64,000 bases of DNA from Renibacterium sp. Its GTDB lineage: Bacteria; Actinomycetota; Actinomycetes; Actinomycetales; Micrococcaceae. Positions 26,209 to 35,614 of this stretch are shown here, in pieces. The DNA lies in NCBI GenBank assembly GCA_017419405.1, contig JAFOLH010000015.1, forward strand, positions 62,001-126,000. Direction: 5' to 3'. A program made the position numbers and the translations under genes. Each line of letters starts with the position of its first letter. Within the stretch, counting starts at the first letter, position 1. Under the pieces are notes generated by a model. The model was not told the origin of the DNA. It searched no databases and was given only the letters and a program-made list of their open reading frames with translations.

Positions 26209-26787
26209 ATGGCACGGCCCAGGAAATTCGACCACGACGCGACGCTCGATGCCATTGTCGACGAATTCTGGGGCAGCAGCTATGCCGCGACGTCCACCGA
26301 AGACCTCTGCGCCCGCACCGGGCTGTCCCGGAGCAGCCTCTACAACGCCTTCCAGAGCAAACCGGCAAGCTATCGGCTGGCTCTGGCCCGTTATGGCGAC
26401 GCCAAAGCGGCGCAGCGGCAGCACTATGCGCAGCTGCCGGGCACCGGCCGCGACGTGCTGCGGCATCTGATGTCCGAGGTCGTCGCGGAGCAACAAGGCC
26501 AAAGCGATCGCCGGTCCTGCCTGGTGGTGAACGCCTGCGTGGAACTGGGCGGCACGGACCCGGAGATTGCCGGCTTGGCCCGGCAGAGCCTCGCCGCCTT
26601 CGAGTCGCTGCTGCAACAGGTGATCGTCCGGGGCCAGCGGGACGGCAGCGTGCGCGCTGACCTTCCGGCCCAGGAACTGGCGCGGACCGTGCACGCGGTG
26701 ATCAACGGCCTGCAAGTGCGGGACCGGGTCGCCGCGGACCCGACCGAATCGGCCCGGGTGATCAGCACGGTGCTGGCTCTGGTTTAA
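26209..26787 (+). CDS. TetR family transcriptional regulator
   Basis: A 192-residue TetR/AcrR-type regulator. The helix-turn-helix is STEDLCARTGLSRSSLYNAFQSK near residues 30-52, and the C-terminal domain has a YxxAL-type dimer helix and the pattern RRSCLVVNACVELGG seen in the TetR_C_16 group, whose targets are often reductases or efflux genes. It starts shortly after the GH101 terminator, so it is not part of that transcript. Its stop overlaps the hutI stop tail to tail. No target is evident nearby. Confidence 0.83.
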   Translation: MARPRKFDHDATLDAIVDEFWGSSYAATSTEDLCARTGLSRSSLYNAFQSKPASYRLALARYGDAKAAQRQHYAQLPGTGRDVLRHLMSEVVAEQQGQSDRRSCLVVNACVELGGTDPEIAGLARQSLAAFESLLQQVIVRGQRDGSVRADLPAQELARTVHAVINGLQVRDRVAADPTESARVISTVLALV

Positions 26788-28136
26788 GCCCCCGCAGCCT
26801 CCGCGCGGCCGCCGACGACTTGCCGGCCGGCCCGCCAGACCGCTCTGGTTAACGGCACCCCGGGCCGGTAGGCCAGGTGGGTCGCACTGGGTGCCGCAAA
26901 CAGCTGCAGATCGGCCCGGTGCCCGACCGCGATCGAGCCGACCGCGCGCTGCCCGTCGAGGTCTTCACCCACGTGCCGCCGCAAGGCCAATGCGCCGCCC
27001 CAAGTAGCCGCCCGGACCGCTTCATGCACGCTGAGCCCCATCTGGAGCACCGCCGTGGTCACGCAATACGGCATCGAGGTGGTGAACGAGGTGCCCGGAT
27101 TGCAGTTCGCGGCGAGCGCCACCGGAACGCCGGCGTCCAACAACCTCCGGGCCGGCGCGAGCGGTTGCCGGGTGGACAAATCGCAGGCCGGCAAGCAGGT
27201 GGCCACGGTGCCCAACCCGGTTCCCGGGAGCTCTCCGGCCGGCGCACCCGCACCCCAGGTCCCGGCGAGCGCAGCGACGTCGCTGTCCTCGAGGTAATTG
27301 AGATGGTCCACGCTGGCCGCGCCGAACTCCACGGCGAGCCGCACCCCGGGCCCCGGCCCGAGCTGGTTGCCGTGCACCCGCAAGCCCAGGCCGGCCGCTT
27401 GGCATGCGGCCAGCACCCTGCGGGATTGCGCCTCGTCGAAGGCTCCGCGTTCGCAGAACACATCGGCCCAGGAGACCCAGGGCCGGACTGCCGCGAGCAT
27501 CGGGCCGCAGACCAAGTCGGTGTACTCATCCGCGTCCCAACCCGCAGGTACCAGATGCGCACCCAGGAAGGTCACTTCATCGGCGACCCGGGCCGCAATC
27601 CGGGCGCTCCGCCGTTCGTGCTCGACGTCGAGCCCGTAACCGGTCTTCGACTCCAGATAGGTGGTGCCCTGGGAAACCGCTTCGACGACCCGTTGCCGGG
27701 CCAAGGATTCGAGCTGCGCATCGGAGCTCTCCCGGGTCGCCCCGACGGTGACCGCTATGCCGCTCGGAACATAATGGCCGGGGGCCCCCGACGGCGAGGG
27801 CCCCGCGGTGAGCCCGCGAACCGTGGGAGCCGGTGGGGACATCCGGGCTTCGAACTCCGCGGTCCGGTCTCCGGCGAACACCAGATGATTGTGCGAGTCG
27901 ACCCAACCGGGCAGCACCGCCTGGCCGGCCGCATCGGTGACCGCATCGGCCGCGGGCGCCTGGGCCGCTGGTCCGATCCAACTGATCCGCTCGCCTTCCA
28001 GGACCAGTGCGGCGTCCCGGAGCACCCGGTGCTCCGGATCCTGGGTCATCAATTCGCCGATATTGGTGATCAGTTCACTGGTCTTGATTGGTTCACTGGC
28101 CTTGATTGCTTCACTGGGCATGGCATCTCCGGTCAT
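26784..28136 (-). CDS. hutI: Imidazolonepropionase HutI
   Basis: HutI opens imidazolonepropionate to formiminoglutamate, third step of histidine degradation. The 450-residue amidohydrolase has the metal motif DSHNHLVFAGDR, the substrate stretch SKTGYGLDVEHERR, FLGAHLVP, VHGNQLG and ALAANCNPGTSF, all family landmarks. It is the last gene of the leftward hut operon and its ATG overlaps the hutF stop by one base (TGATG). A second ATG at 28121 has a good GGAG site. The first 25 residues hold a short tandem repeat (SEAIKA-SEPIKT-SELI), which looks like a local duplication in front of the normal start of the domain. Confidence 0.94.
   Translation of the reverse strand: MTGDAMPSEAIKASEPIKTSELITNIGELMTQDPEHRVLRDAALVLEGERISWIGPAAQAPAADAVTDAAGQAVLPGWVDSHNHLVFAGDRTAEFEARMSPPAPTVRGLTAGPSPSGAPGHYVPSGIAVTVGATRESSDAQLESLARQRVVEAVSQGTTYLESKTGYGLDVEHERRSARIAARVADEVTFLGAHLVPAGWDADEYTDLVCGPMLAAVRPWVSWADVFCERGAFDEAQSRRVLAACQAAGLGLRVHGNQLGPGPGVRLAVEFGAASVDHLNYLEDSDVAALAGTWGAGAPAGELPGTGLGTVATCLPACDLSTRQPLAPARRLLDAGVPVALAANCNPGTSFTTSMPYCVTTAVLQMGLSVHEAVRAATWGGALALRRHVGEDLDGQRAVGSIAVGHRADLQLFAAPSATHLAYRPGVPLTRAVWRAGRQVVGGRAEAAGA
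28074..28118. repeat. 18-bp tandem repeat in the 5' end of hutI
   Basis: Two full copies (28074-28091 and 28092-28109) and half a third of an 18-bp unit beginning TTCACTGG and containing CTTGATTG. They encode six-residue repeats in the extended N-terminus of HutI. Copies differ by two bases, so the duplication is fairly recent. The repeat keeps the reading frame. Confidence 0.75.
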
Positions 28137-29335
28137 CAGGGTACTTCGAGTTCCGCGAACGCTTCGGACAGCAATTTCGCCGGATCGCCGAGCTCGGCGT
28201 GCAGCCCGGCGGCCGCGATCTCCCGGCCGGAGACCTGCACGCTGAGCACGTCGGCAGCGGTCGCGGTCATCGGCAACTGGTCGCCGGCCGATCCGACGGT
28301 CCGCACCGAATCCAGGTCCAGTTCGACCCGGTCCCCGTACTCCGGCAGGCCCAGGCTGCGCAGACCGCCGTCGTGCGCGAACCCGAGCAATTGCTCCGGG
28401 CCGAATCGGCCGCGGATTCCGCTGCGCAGCCGCTCGCCGTATTCCAGCGAGCGCATTTCCAGCCAGGGATCGACGACGGCGTGCTGGTCACTGCCCAGCG
28501 CCAGCTCCACCCCCGCAGCCAGGAGTTCGTGCGCCGGGCCGATCCCGTCGGCCAAATCGGCCTCCGTGGTCGGGCAGAAGACCGCAGTGGCCCGGGCCGC
28601 GCCGAGCAAGCCGATGTCCTCGGCACTCAGATGGGTGGCATGCACCGCGGAGAGCCGGGAGCCGAGCAACCCCGACTCGGCCAGCAACCCGGTGGGCGTC
28701 ATTCCGGTAGCCGCCAGGCAATCGGCATTTTCCCTGGGTTGTTCGGACAGGTGGATGTGCAAGGCCAGTTCAGGATCCAATTCCGCAGCGATGATCCGCA
28801 GCTGCTCCGGCGGCACGGCACGCACCGAGTGGATCGCGGCGGCCACCTGGACCTGCTCCGGATCGAACTCCCCGGCCACCGCGGTGCGCAGTGCGGCGAG
28901 CCGCGCCAGCCAGCTTGCGGCATCGCCGTCGCTGAACCGTCGCTGGGTCGGATTGGCCGGGATCCGGCCGTCCCGGCGTTGCAGGTCGAAGCCGCCGTCG
29001 AGGTAGCAGGTGTCCAGCAGCACCAGCCGGATGCCGGCCTTCCGGGCGGCCCGGGCCAGCGCGAACTCCATCTCGTGCTGCGGATACCGCGAACCATCCG
29101 GCCGATGGTGCAGGTAGTGGAATTCGCCCACCGCGGTGTATCCGGCAACCACCATTTCCGCGTACACCGCGGTGGCCAGCTGCTCGTAGAGCTCCGGGGT
29201 CAGCCGATCGGCTGCGCCGTACATCTGGTCCCGCCAACTCCAGAAATTTCCGGATCCGGCGTGCGTGCGGCCGCGCAGCACCCGGTGGAAAGCGTGCGAA
29301 TGCGCGTTCACCGCGGCCGGGAAAACGGCCGTCAC
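28136..29335 (-). CDS. hutF: Formimidoylglutamate deiminase HutF
   Basis: HutF removes ammonia from N-formimino-glutamate to leave N-formyl-glutamate. The 399-residue amidohydrolase has the metal motif VNAHSHAFHRVLRGRTH, LHIHLSEQPREN, SAVHATHLS and LALGSDQHAVVDP, which identify it clearly. It begins right at the metal motif: the 50-60 residue N-terminal half of the small beta-sandwich domain found in other HutF proteins is missing. The start GTG 29335 overlaps the stop of the upstream M20 gene (GTGA), which leaves no room for a longer version unless the genes overlap further. It is followed directly by hutI. Confidence 0.88.
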   Translation of the reverse strand: MTAVFPAAVNAHSHAFHRVLRGRTHAGSGNFWSWRDQMYGAADRLTPELYEQLATAVYAEMVVAGYTAVGEFHYLHHRPDGSRYPQHEMEFALARAARKAGIRLVLLDTCYLDGGFDLQRRDGRIPANPTQRRFSDGDAASWLARLAALRTAVAGEFDPEQVQVAAAIHSVRAVPPEQLRIIAAELDPELALHIHLSEQPRENADCLAATGMTPTGLLAESGLLGSRLSAVHATHLSAEDIGLLGAARATAVFCPTTEADLADGIGPAHELLAAGVELALGSDQHAVVDPWLEMRSLEYGERLRSGIRGRFGPEQLLGFAHDGGLRSLGLPEYGDRVELDLDSVRTVGSAGDQLPMTATAADVLSVQVSGREIAAAGLHAELGDPAKLLSEAFAELEVP

Positions 29336-30588
29336 AGCAAGCCCTCCAGGACATCGGCCAGCGCCGTGGCGGCGTAGTCTGCGTCGGCTTCCTCGACCTG
29401 CTCCTGCGGAGAATGCGAAATTCCAGTGGGGTTCCGGATGAAAAGCATCCCGGACGGTACCACCGAGGCCAGGATGCCGGCGTCATGCCCGGCACCGGTG
29501 TCCAGCACCGGGGCGCCCGGCAATAGCGCCTGCAACCGGCGCTGCAGACCCACGTCGAAACCGACCGTCGGGCTCAGCGACTCTTCGGCCAAGCTCACCG
29601 TGCAGCCTTCGTTGGCCGCCGCGATCTGGGCCTGGCCGTGGATCTTCTGCACGATCGCGGCAGTCACCGCGTCGTCCGGATGCCGGACGTCCAACCAGAG
29701 TTCCACTTTCGATGCGATCACATTCGTGCCACCGGGAATCGGCAGGATCCGGCCGACCGTGGCCCGGGCCCCGTCCCGGGCGGCAGCGGTCTTCTGCGCT
29801 GCCAGGATGATCTGCGCCGCAGCCACCAGCGGATCGGCCCGGTCCGCCATCAGCGTGGTGCCGGCGTGGTTTCCCTGGCCGGAGATGCTGAACTTCCAAC
29901 GTCCGTGGCCCAGGATCGCACCGCCCACGGCAACCGGGAAGCCGGTTCCGGCAGCTCCCCCACTGATCGGGTCCGCATCGATCAGGCCGCGGCCCTGTTC
30001 CACGTGGAGTTCGACGAACTGCCCGATCCGGGACAGCGCCTCCGGATCGGCGCCCAGGCCCCGGGGATCCACGCCGTTGCGGGCAGACAATTCGGCATAG
30101 CTGTTGCCTTCCGCGTCCTTGAGGTTGCGGGCCTTGTCCGCGTCGATCGCCCCGGTCAGCAAACGCGAGCCCAGACAGGCGATGCCGAACCTTGAGCCTT
30201 CTTCCTCGGGGAAAACCGTCACCGCAAGCGATCGGCGGCCCTGGCCGGCGGTCACGCCGCGGGCTTTGAGCACATCGACCGCGGCCAACGCGGCGGCCAC
30301 GCCCAACGGCCCGTCGAAGGCTCCGCCGCCGGGGACCGAATCGAGGTGGCTTCCGGTGACCAACGAATCCTCGGCCTCCGGCCCCCACCAGGCCCACAGC
30401 ACGCCATTGCGGTCGGTGCGGACCTCGAGCCCGCGCCGTTGCGCTTCGTCCCGGAACCAACTGCGCAGATCCAGTTCCGCGGTCGAATAGACCGGGCGGC
30501 TGTAACCGCCCCGGGCCGCATCCCGGCCGACGTCGGAAATCGAGCCGAGCAACGAGCTGACCGTTGCCGGGCGCTCGGTGGAACTCAT
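29332..30588 (-). CDS. M20-family amidohydrolase, AllC-like (allantoate/N-carbamoyl amino acid hydrolase group)
   Basis: A 418-residue zinc hydrolase of the AllC/HyuC group. Metal ligands are seen in [21 protein letters not shown] (His, Asp), [10 protein letters not shown] (Glu pair) and LHVEQG (His); the dimerisation-domain motif [12 protein letters not shown] is also typical. Relatives cleave allantoate or N-carbamoyl amino acids. Here it sits between hutU and hutF, overlapping both by 4 bases, and the cluster has no HutG. I infer that it cleaves N-formyl-glutamate (or formiminoglutamate) in the histidine pathway. A purine role is unlikely, since no allantoin genes are near. Confidence 0.86.
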   Translation of the reverse strand: MSSTERPATVSSLLGSISDVGRDAARGGYSRPVYSTAELDLRSWFRDEAQRRGLEVRTDRNGVLWAWWGPEAEDSLVTGSHLDSVPGGGAFDGPLGVAAALAAVDVLKARGVTAGQGRRSLAVTVFPEEEGSRFGIACLGSRLLTGAIDADKARNLKDAEGNSYAELSARNGVDPRGLGADPEALSRIGQFVELHVEQGRGLIDADPISGGAAGTGFPVAVGGAILGHGRWKFSISGQGNHAGTTLMADRADPLVAAAQIILAAQKTAAARDGARATVGRILPIPGGTNVIASKVELWLDVRHPDDAVTAAIVQKIHGQAQIAAANEGCTVSLAEESLSPTVGFDVGLQRRLQALLPGAPVLDTGAGHDAGILASVVPSGMLFIRNPTGISHSPQEQVEEADADYAATALADVLEGLL

Positions 30589-32339
30589 GGCGCGGTTTTC
30601 CCCGGCTCGGCCGTTGCCGATGCCGCAGCGGCCATCGGGATCCGGACCCCGCGTTCGGCGGCGACCTCGCTGGCCCGGTCGTAGCCGGCGTCGACGTGCC
30701 GGATCACTCCCATACCGGGGTCATTGGTGAGCAGCCGCTCCAACTTCTGCGCCGCCAACTCGGTGCCGTCCGCAACGGACACCTGTCCGGCGTGGATCGA
30801 GCGGCCGATGCCCACCCCGCCACCGTGGTGGATGGACACCCAGGTGGCACCCGAAGAGGTGTTCAGCAAGGCATTGAGCAGCGGCCAGTCCGCAATCGCG
30901 TCGGAACCGTCCGCCATGGCTTCGGTTTCCCGGTACGGCGAAGCCACCGAGCCGGAATCCAGGTGGTCCCGGCCGATCACGATCGGGGCGGAGACGTTGC
31001 CTTCGGCGACCAACCGGTTGAAGAGCAGGCCGGCCTTCGCCCGGTCGCCGTAGCCCAACCAGCAGATCCGGGCCGGCAGGCCTTCGAATTCCACATGTTC
31101 GGCGGCCGCATCCAGCCAGCGGTGCAAGTGCTGGTTGTCCGGGAACAGTTCCTTCAGTGCGGCGTCGGTCACCGCGATGTCCGCCGGATCGCCGGAGAGC
31201 GCCACCCAGCGGAACGGGCCGAGCCCTTCGCAGAACAAGGGCCGGATGTAGGCGGGCACGAAACCCGGGAACTCGAAGGCGCGCTCGAAACCGCCCTTGC
31301 GGGCCTCGTCGCGGATCGAATTGCCGTAATCGAAGACTTCGGCCCCGGCATCCTGGAAACCGACCATCGCTTCGACCTGACGGGCCATCGACACCTGGGA
31401 CTTCTTGGTGAAGCCGTCCGGATCACCGGTGGCTTCACGCTGCCATTCCTCGAGCGAAACCCCCTCCGGCAGGTAACTGAGCGGATCGTGCGCGCTGGTC
31501 TGGTCGGTGACGATGTCGATGCTGATCTCGCCCGCCAGGTGCCGGGCCAACAAGTCCGGGAAGACCTCGGCGGCGTTCCCGACGTAGCCCACCGACAACG
31601 CCCGCTTTTCCGCCTTGGCGGCCAGCACTTTGGCCAGCGCCGCGTCCAGATCGGTTTCCACCTCGTCCAGGTAGCGCTTGCCCACCCGGCGCCGCATCCG
31701 GCTCTCGTCGACGTCGACGATCAGGCAGGCGCCGCCGTTGAGCGTCACGGCGAGCGGCTGCGCACCGCCCATCCCGCCGCAGCCGCCGGTCAGGGTCAGC
31801 GTGCCGGCGAGCGTGGGCGCATCGATCCGCTGCTCGGCGAAGAGCTTCGCCGCGATCGCGGCGAAAGTCTCGAAGGTGCCCTGCAGAATGCCCTGGGTGC
31901 CGATGTAGATCCAGGACCCCGCGGTCATCTGCCCGTACATCATCAGCCCTTCGGCTTCGAGCTTGCGGAACTCCGGCCAGGTAGCCCAGTCGCCGACCAG
32001 ATTGGAATTGGCCAGCAGCACCCGCGGCGCCCACTCGTTGGTCCGGAAGACGCCCACCGGCTTGCCGGACTGCACCAGCAGGGTTTCATCCGACTCCAGC
32101 GTGGTGAGGCTCTGCACAATGGCATCGTAGGCCTCCCAGCTGCGTGCTGCCCGGCCGGTGCCGCCATAGACCACCAGGTCCTCCGGGCGTTCTGCCACCT
32201 CCGGATCCAGGTTGTTCATTAGCATCCGCAGGGGTGCTTCGGTTTGCCAGGACTTGGCGCTGAGGCCGCTCCCCCGGGCAGCGCGGATGCTGCGGCCGTG
32301 CTGGTACCGGCTCGGGTCGTGCTGGGTAAACGATGCCAT
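30585..32339 (-). CDS. hutU: Urocanate hydratase HutU
   Basis: HutU adds water to urocanate to give imidazolonepropionate using tightly bound NAD as electrophile. The 584-residue protein has the family landmarks [19 protein letters not shown] near residue 57, [17 protein letters not shown], the NAD-domain stretch [15 protein letters not shown] and [16 protein letters not shown], and ends with [18 protein letters not shown]. Length is slightly above the usual 550-560, mainly from the N-terminus. It lies 64 bases after the IclR-type regulator gene and overlaps the M20 gene (ATGA). Confidence 0.96.
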   Translation of the reverse strand: MASFTQHDPSRYQHGRSIRAARGSGLSAKSWQTEAPLRMLMNNLDPEVAERPEDLVVYGGTGRAARSWEAYDAIVQSLTTLESDETLLVQSGKPVGVFRTNEWAPRVLLANSNLVGDWATWPEFRKLEAEGLMMYGQMTAGSWIYIGTQGILQGTFETFAAIAAKLFAEQRIDAPTLAGTLTLTGGCGGMGGAQPLAVTLNGGACLIVDVDESRMRRRVGKRYLDEVETDLDAALAKVLAAKAEKRALSVGYVGNAAEVFPDLLARHLAGEISIDIVTDQTSAHDPLSYLPEGVSLEEWQREATGDPDGFTKKSQVSMARQVEAMVGFQDAGAEVFDYGNSIRDEARKGGFERAFEFPGFVPAYIRPLFCEGLGPFRWVALSGDPADIAVTDAALKELFPDNQHLHRWLDAAAEHVEFEGLPARICWLGYGDRAKAGLLFNRLVAEGNVSAPIVIGRDHLDSGSVASPYRETEAMADGSDAIADWPLLNALLNTSSGATWVSIHHGGGVGIGRSIHAGQVSVADGTELAAQKLERLLTNDPGMGVIRHVDAGYDRASEVAAERGVRIPMAAAASATAEPGKTAP

Positions 32340-32403
32340 CGGTGGACTCCTGTGTCGTGTTCTTGTGGCTGGTCGAAGGTTGGTGCCGCCCGGACGCCGC
32401 CGG

Positions 32404-33087
32404 TCAGCTCGAGGCGGCCGTTCCGGGCCGGAGATCCGCGGACGGCGGTGCGTGCAGCACCGATTTCGCCTCGGCCACCACCAGGGCGCCGATCCGCTCG
32501 GCTTCAGCAGGACTGATCCGGTAGCTGGGTGCGACCACGCTCAAAGCGCCGACGGTGCGGCCGCCGACCGTGATCGGCGCCGCTACCGCAGTGACATCGG
32601 CCTCCACTCCGTCGTTGACCACGACGTATCCGGCCGGGCCGAGTTCGCCGCGCAGCACCGCTCCGGCGGCCGTGCCGTCCAGCGGGATGCTCCGGCCGAC
32701 CCAGCTGGAATGCCGCACCGAGTGCGTGCCTTCGCGGACCGCGATGTAGATGCCGTGGTCGGAGCCTTGGTCCGACCTGACGTTGAGGTAGGTGGATTCC
32801 CCGGTGGCCGCCACCAGGCGGGTCATCGAGGCCTCGGCCAAGGAGACCAGGGACTCGTTGGCGAGCGCTTGCGCGCCGAGCTGGACCAGCCGCATCCCGG
32901 GCCGGTAGCCGTCGTCGTCCTTGCGGACGAAGCCTTCGGTTTCCATGGTGCGCAGCAAGCGCAGCGCGGTCGAAGCAGAAAGCCCGGTTTCCCTGGCCGA
33001 TTCGGCCAAACTCAGACTCCCGGCATCGCAGACCGCGGCGAGCAGGTTCAATGCGCGCTCGACCGTGCGGGTGGACGGGTCCGCCAC
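32404..33087 (-). CDS. IclR family regulator of histidine utilisation
   Basis: A 227-residue IclR-type regulator. The N-terminal winged helix ([36 protein letters not shown] written in part here) is followed by the effector domain with [30 protein letters not shown] and [15 protein letters not shown] 33087 follows AAAGGAGG by 5 bases; the longer upstream frame is in the promoter region. It sits between hutU and hutH and should control both by binding the divergent gap, probably sensing urocanate or histidine (inference). Confidence 0.88.
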   Translation of the reverse strand: MADPSTRTVERALNLLAAVCDAGSLSLAESARETGLSASTALRLLRTMETEGFVRKDDDGYRPGMRLVQLGAQALANESLVSLAEASMTRLVAATGESTYLNVRSDQGSDHGIYIAVREGTHSVRHSSWVGRSIPLDGTAAGAVLRGELGPAGYVVVNDGVEADVTAVAAPITVGGRTVGALSVVAPSYRISPAEAERIGALVVAEAKSVLHAPPSADLRPGTAASS

Positions 33088-33146
33088 CTGGGCCTCCTTT
33101 TTCGTGGTGCAGAGCTCGGGGCTATTGCAATCTGCCGAGCAATGTA

Positions 33147-33180
33147 TTTCACTTATTGAAACGCGTATTTCATTGATTGG
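33147..33180. promoter_or_regulatory. Candidate IclR operator in the hutH/iclR gap
   Basis: TTTCA-CTTAT-TGAAA (33147-33161) is a perfect inverted repeat, and a second GTATTTCATTGATT word begins at 33165. Both begin with GTATTTCA, giving two tandem sites 20 bases apart in the 130-base gap between the divergent genes. This fits two dimers of the IclR regulator. Confidence 0.55.
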
Positions 33181-33219
33181 CAAGATGCTGCTGATCAGAC
33201 GTCAGAAAACGAGGAACAG

Positions 33220-34779
33220 ATGAAGACCGAAGTGGAGATCGGCGTCGGAGCGCTCAGCCCGGACGACGTCGTGGCAGTCGCCCGGCACGGCGCGAAGGTC
33301 CAGTTGACTGAGGCCTCGCTGTCCGCAATCGCCGGCTCCCGGGCGGTCATCGACGCCCTGGTCGACGACGAAATGCCGCATTACGGCGTGTCCACCGGTT
33401 TCGGCGCACTCGCCACGAAGCAGATCCCGGTCGAGCTGCGCAGCCAGCTGCAGCGTTCGCTGATCCGCTCGCATGCCGCCTCCTCGGGCGCCGAAGTGGA
33501 CCGCGAAGTGGTCCGCGGTTTGATGCTCAACCGGATCTCCACCTTGGCCACCGGGCGGACCGGAGTCCGGCCCGGCACCGTGCAGGCCTATCTCGGCCTG
33601 CTCAATGCCGGGATCACGCCGGTGGTGGGCGAATACGGCTCGCTGGGCTGCTCCGGCGATCTCGCACCGCTTTCGCACTGCGCACTCGCGCTGATGGGCG
33701 AAGGCCAGGTGCGCAACCAGGACGGCGAGCTGCTGCCGGCCGCCGAAGCACTCGCCGCCGCCGGACTGGAACCGGTGGAACTGCGCGAAAAAGAAGGCTT
33801 GGCCCTGATCAACGGCACCGACGGGATGCTCGGCATGCTGATCCTGGCCGCGCACGATCTGCACCGGCTGCTGGCGCTCGCCGACCTCGCCGCAGGGATG
33901 AGCGTCGAAGGGCTGCTGGGCACGGACTCGGTCTTCGCCGAGGACCTGCACGCGCTCCGGCCGCATCCGGGGCAACAGGTTTCCGCCGCGAATCTCCGGC
34001 GGATCCTGGCCGGCTCGGCGCTGATCGCAGAACATCGCTCCGAAGGCTCCTTCACCCGGGTGCAAGACGCCTATTCGCTGCGTTGCGCCCCGCAGGTCCA
34101 CGGCGCCGCCCGGGCCACGTTGAGCCACGTCGAATCGGTAGCCGGCTACGAACTCGCCTCTGCGGTGGACAATCCGGTGGTCACCCTCGACGGCCGGGTC
34201 GAATCCAACGGCAACTTCCACGGTGCCCCGGTGGGCTACGCCCTGGATTTCCTGGCCATCGCGGTGGCCGATGTCGCCTCGATGAGCGAACGCCGTACCG
34301 ACCGGTTCCTGGACACCTCGCGGAACCACGGCCTGAACGCCTTCCTCGCCGACGATCCCGGGGTCGATTCCGGGCACATGATCGCCCAATACACCCAGGC
34401 CGGAATCGTTTCCGAGCTCAAACGGTTGGCCGCCCCGGCCTCAGTGGACTCGATTCCCTCTTCGGCGATGCAGGAAGACCACGTCTCGATGGGTTGGGCC
34501 GCGGGCCTGAAACTCCGTCGGGCGCTCGACGGGCTGACCCGGGTGCTGGCGATCGAAATCCTCACCGCAGCCCGGGCCATGGACTTCCGGGATGGCGGCG
34601 TAGCGCAGTCCAAAGGCTCGGCCGCCACCACTGCGGCGCGCGCGCTGATCCGCGAGCAGGTGCCCGGCCCGGGCACCGATCGTTACCTGGCTCCGGAAAT
34701 CGAAGCGGTGCGCCGGCTCGTGGACGATGGTTCGTTGCTCGACGCGGTGAACGCCGCACTCGCCGAGCCGCTGCTTTAG
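33220..34779 (+). CDS. hutH: Histidine ammonia-lyase HutH
   Basis: HutH removes ammonia from histidine to make urocanate, entering the pathway encoded on the other strand. The 519-residue protein has YGVSTGFGALA near the start and the MIO prosthetic-group segment SLGCSGDLAPLSH; the cyclising triad is Cys144-Ser145-Gly146, with Cys in place of the textbook Ala, as in several actinobacterial enzymes I recall. QDAYSLRCAPQVHG and SNGNFHG are further landmarks. ATG 33220 follows GAGGAACAG. It is transcribed divergently from iclR and ends before a convergent TetR gene. Confidence 0.96.
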   Translation: MKTEVEIGVGALSPDDVVAVARHGAKVQLTEASLSAIAGSRAVIDALVDDEMPHYGVSTGFGALATKQIPVELRSQLQRSLIRSHAASSGAEVDREVVRGLMLNRISTLATGRTGVRPGTVQAYLGLLNAGITPVVGEYGSLGCSGDLAPLSHCALALMGEGQVRNQDGELLPAAEALAAAGLEPVELREKEGLALINGTDGMLGMLILAAHDLHRLLALADLAAGMSVEGLLGTDSVFAEDLHALRPHPGQQVSAANLRRILAGSALIAEHRSEGSFTRVQDAYSLRCAPQVHGAARATLSHVESVAGYELASAVDNPVVTLDGRVESNGNFHGAPVGYALDFLAIAVADVASMSERRTDRFLDTSRNHGLNAFLADDPGVDSGHMIAQYTQAGIVSELKRLAAPASVDSIPSSAMQEDHVSMGWAAGLKLRRALDGLTRVLAIEILTAARAMDFRDGGVAQSKGSAATTAARALIREQVPGPGTDRYLAPEIEAVRRLVDDGSLLDAVNAALAEPLL

Positions 34780-34819
34780 CCCGGATCGGCCCAGACGCCG
34801 ATTCAGCCCAGACGCCGGC

Positions 34820-35542
34820 TCAGCCCAGTTCCTGCAGCCAATGCCGCAGCAATGCGGTCTCGCGCGGATGCAATGGAAGCTGCTCCGGCTGGGCGATGTC
34901 CAGTGCTGCAGCCAAATCCGCGGCTTCCTTCGCGATGACCGACCGCCACGGCTGAGCAGCATCGGCGACGTCGGGATCAGCGGCTCTGGAGATGGCGCCG
35001 AGCAGCAAGTCCCGGACGCTTTCCGAAACCCGCAGGTCCGGAAGCTCGGTAGCCTCGGTGATCAGAGCCAAGGTGACGCCGATATTGGTGGAGAGGATCT
35101 GCGCCGCTGCGAGTTCCGCGTGCACTTTCAGCCGCCCCGCGGCAAAGGCTTCCTGGGTGCGCAGCAGGAGCAACCGCTCCACCTCGCGCGCGGCGCTCGG
35201 CCGCCCGCCCGGGTGCGTCCGGCCGTACATGAGCGCGTAGAGCTGCGGATTCTGCAAGCCGAACTCCACGTGGTTGTCCCAGCCGCGGCGCAACACCTCG
35301 ATCGGGTCCGCCAGTCGCGGCTGGTCCGATTTCGCGTTCAGATAGCTTTCGAAAGCGAAGCTCACCAGGGCGTCCATCAGCCCGTCCTTGCTGCCGAAAT
35401 AGTGGTACAGCGTCGGCAGCTGCACGCCCGCGCGTTCGCAAATCGCGCGGATTGGGACGTCTTGGTTGGGCGAGCCGCTGACCAGCTCCGCCGCGGCGTC
35501 GAGCAACCGTTGTTTGGTCGGGCTTTCAGCATGCTGTTTCAC
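34820..35542 (-). CDS. TetR family regulator of the adjacent SDR gene
   Basis: A 240-residue TetR-type regulator: helix-turn-helix at about residues 29-52 (PIRAICERAGVQLPTLYHYFGSKDGLMDAL) and a C-terminal ligand-binding domain of the TetR_C type. It lies back to back with a short-chain dehydrogenase gene, with a perfect palindrome between, so it most likely represses both. About 40 bases with short CAGCCCAGACGCCG repeats separate its end from hutH. Confidence 0.87.
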   Translation of the reverse strand: MKQHAESPTKQRLLDAAAELVSGSPNQDVPIRAICERAGVQLPTLYHYFGSKDGLMDALVSFAFESYLNAKSDQPRLADPIEVLRRGWDNHVEFGLQNPQLYALMYGRTHPGGRPSAAREVERLLLLRTQEAFAAGRLKVHAELAAAQILSTNIGVTLALITEATELPDLRVSESVRDLLLGAISRAADPDVADAAQPWRSVIAKEAADLAAALDIAQPEQLPLHPRETALLRHWLQELG

Positions 35543-35559
35543 GTTGATATATTAACTCA

Positions 35560-35574
35560 TGTATCAGCGATACA
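35560..35574. promoter_or_regulatory. Operator palindrome between tetR and SDR genes
   Basis: TGTATC-AGC-GATACA is a perfect 15-base palindrome 18 bases upstream of the TetR start and 41 bases before the SDR start. Size and position suit a TetR-family dimer site that blocks both promoters. Confidence 0.65.
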
Positions 35575-35614
35575 GGACTATTCCGAACAGTTTCAGCAGA
35601 CGAAGGGGATCGAC

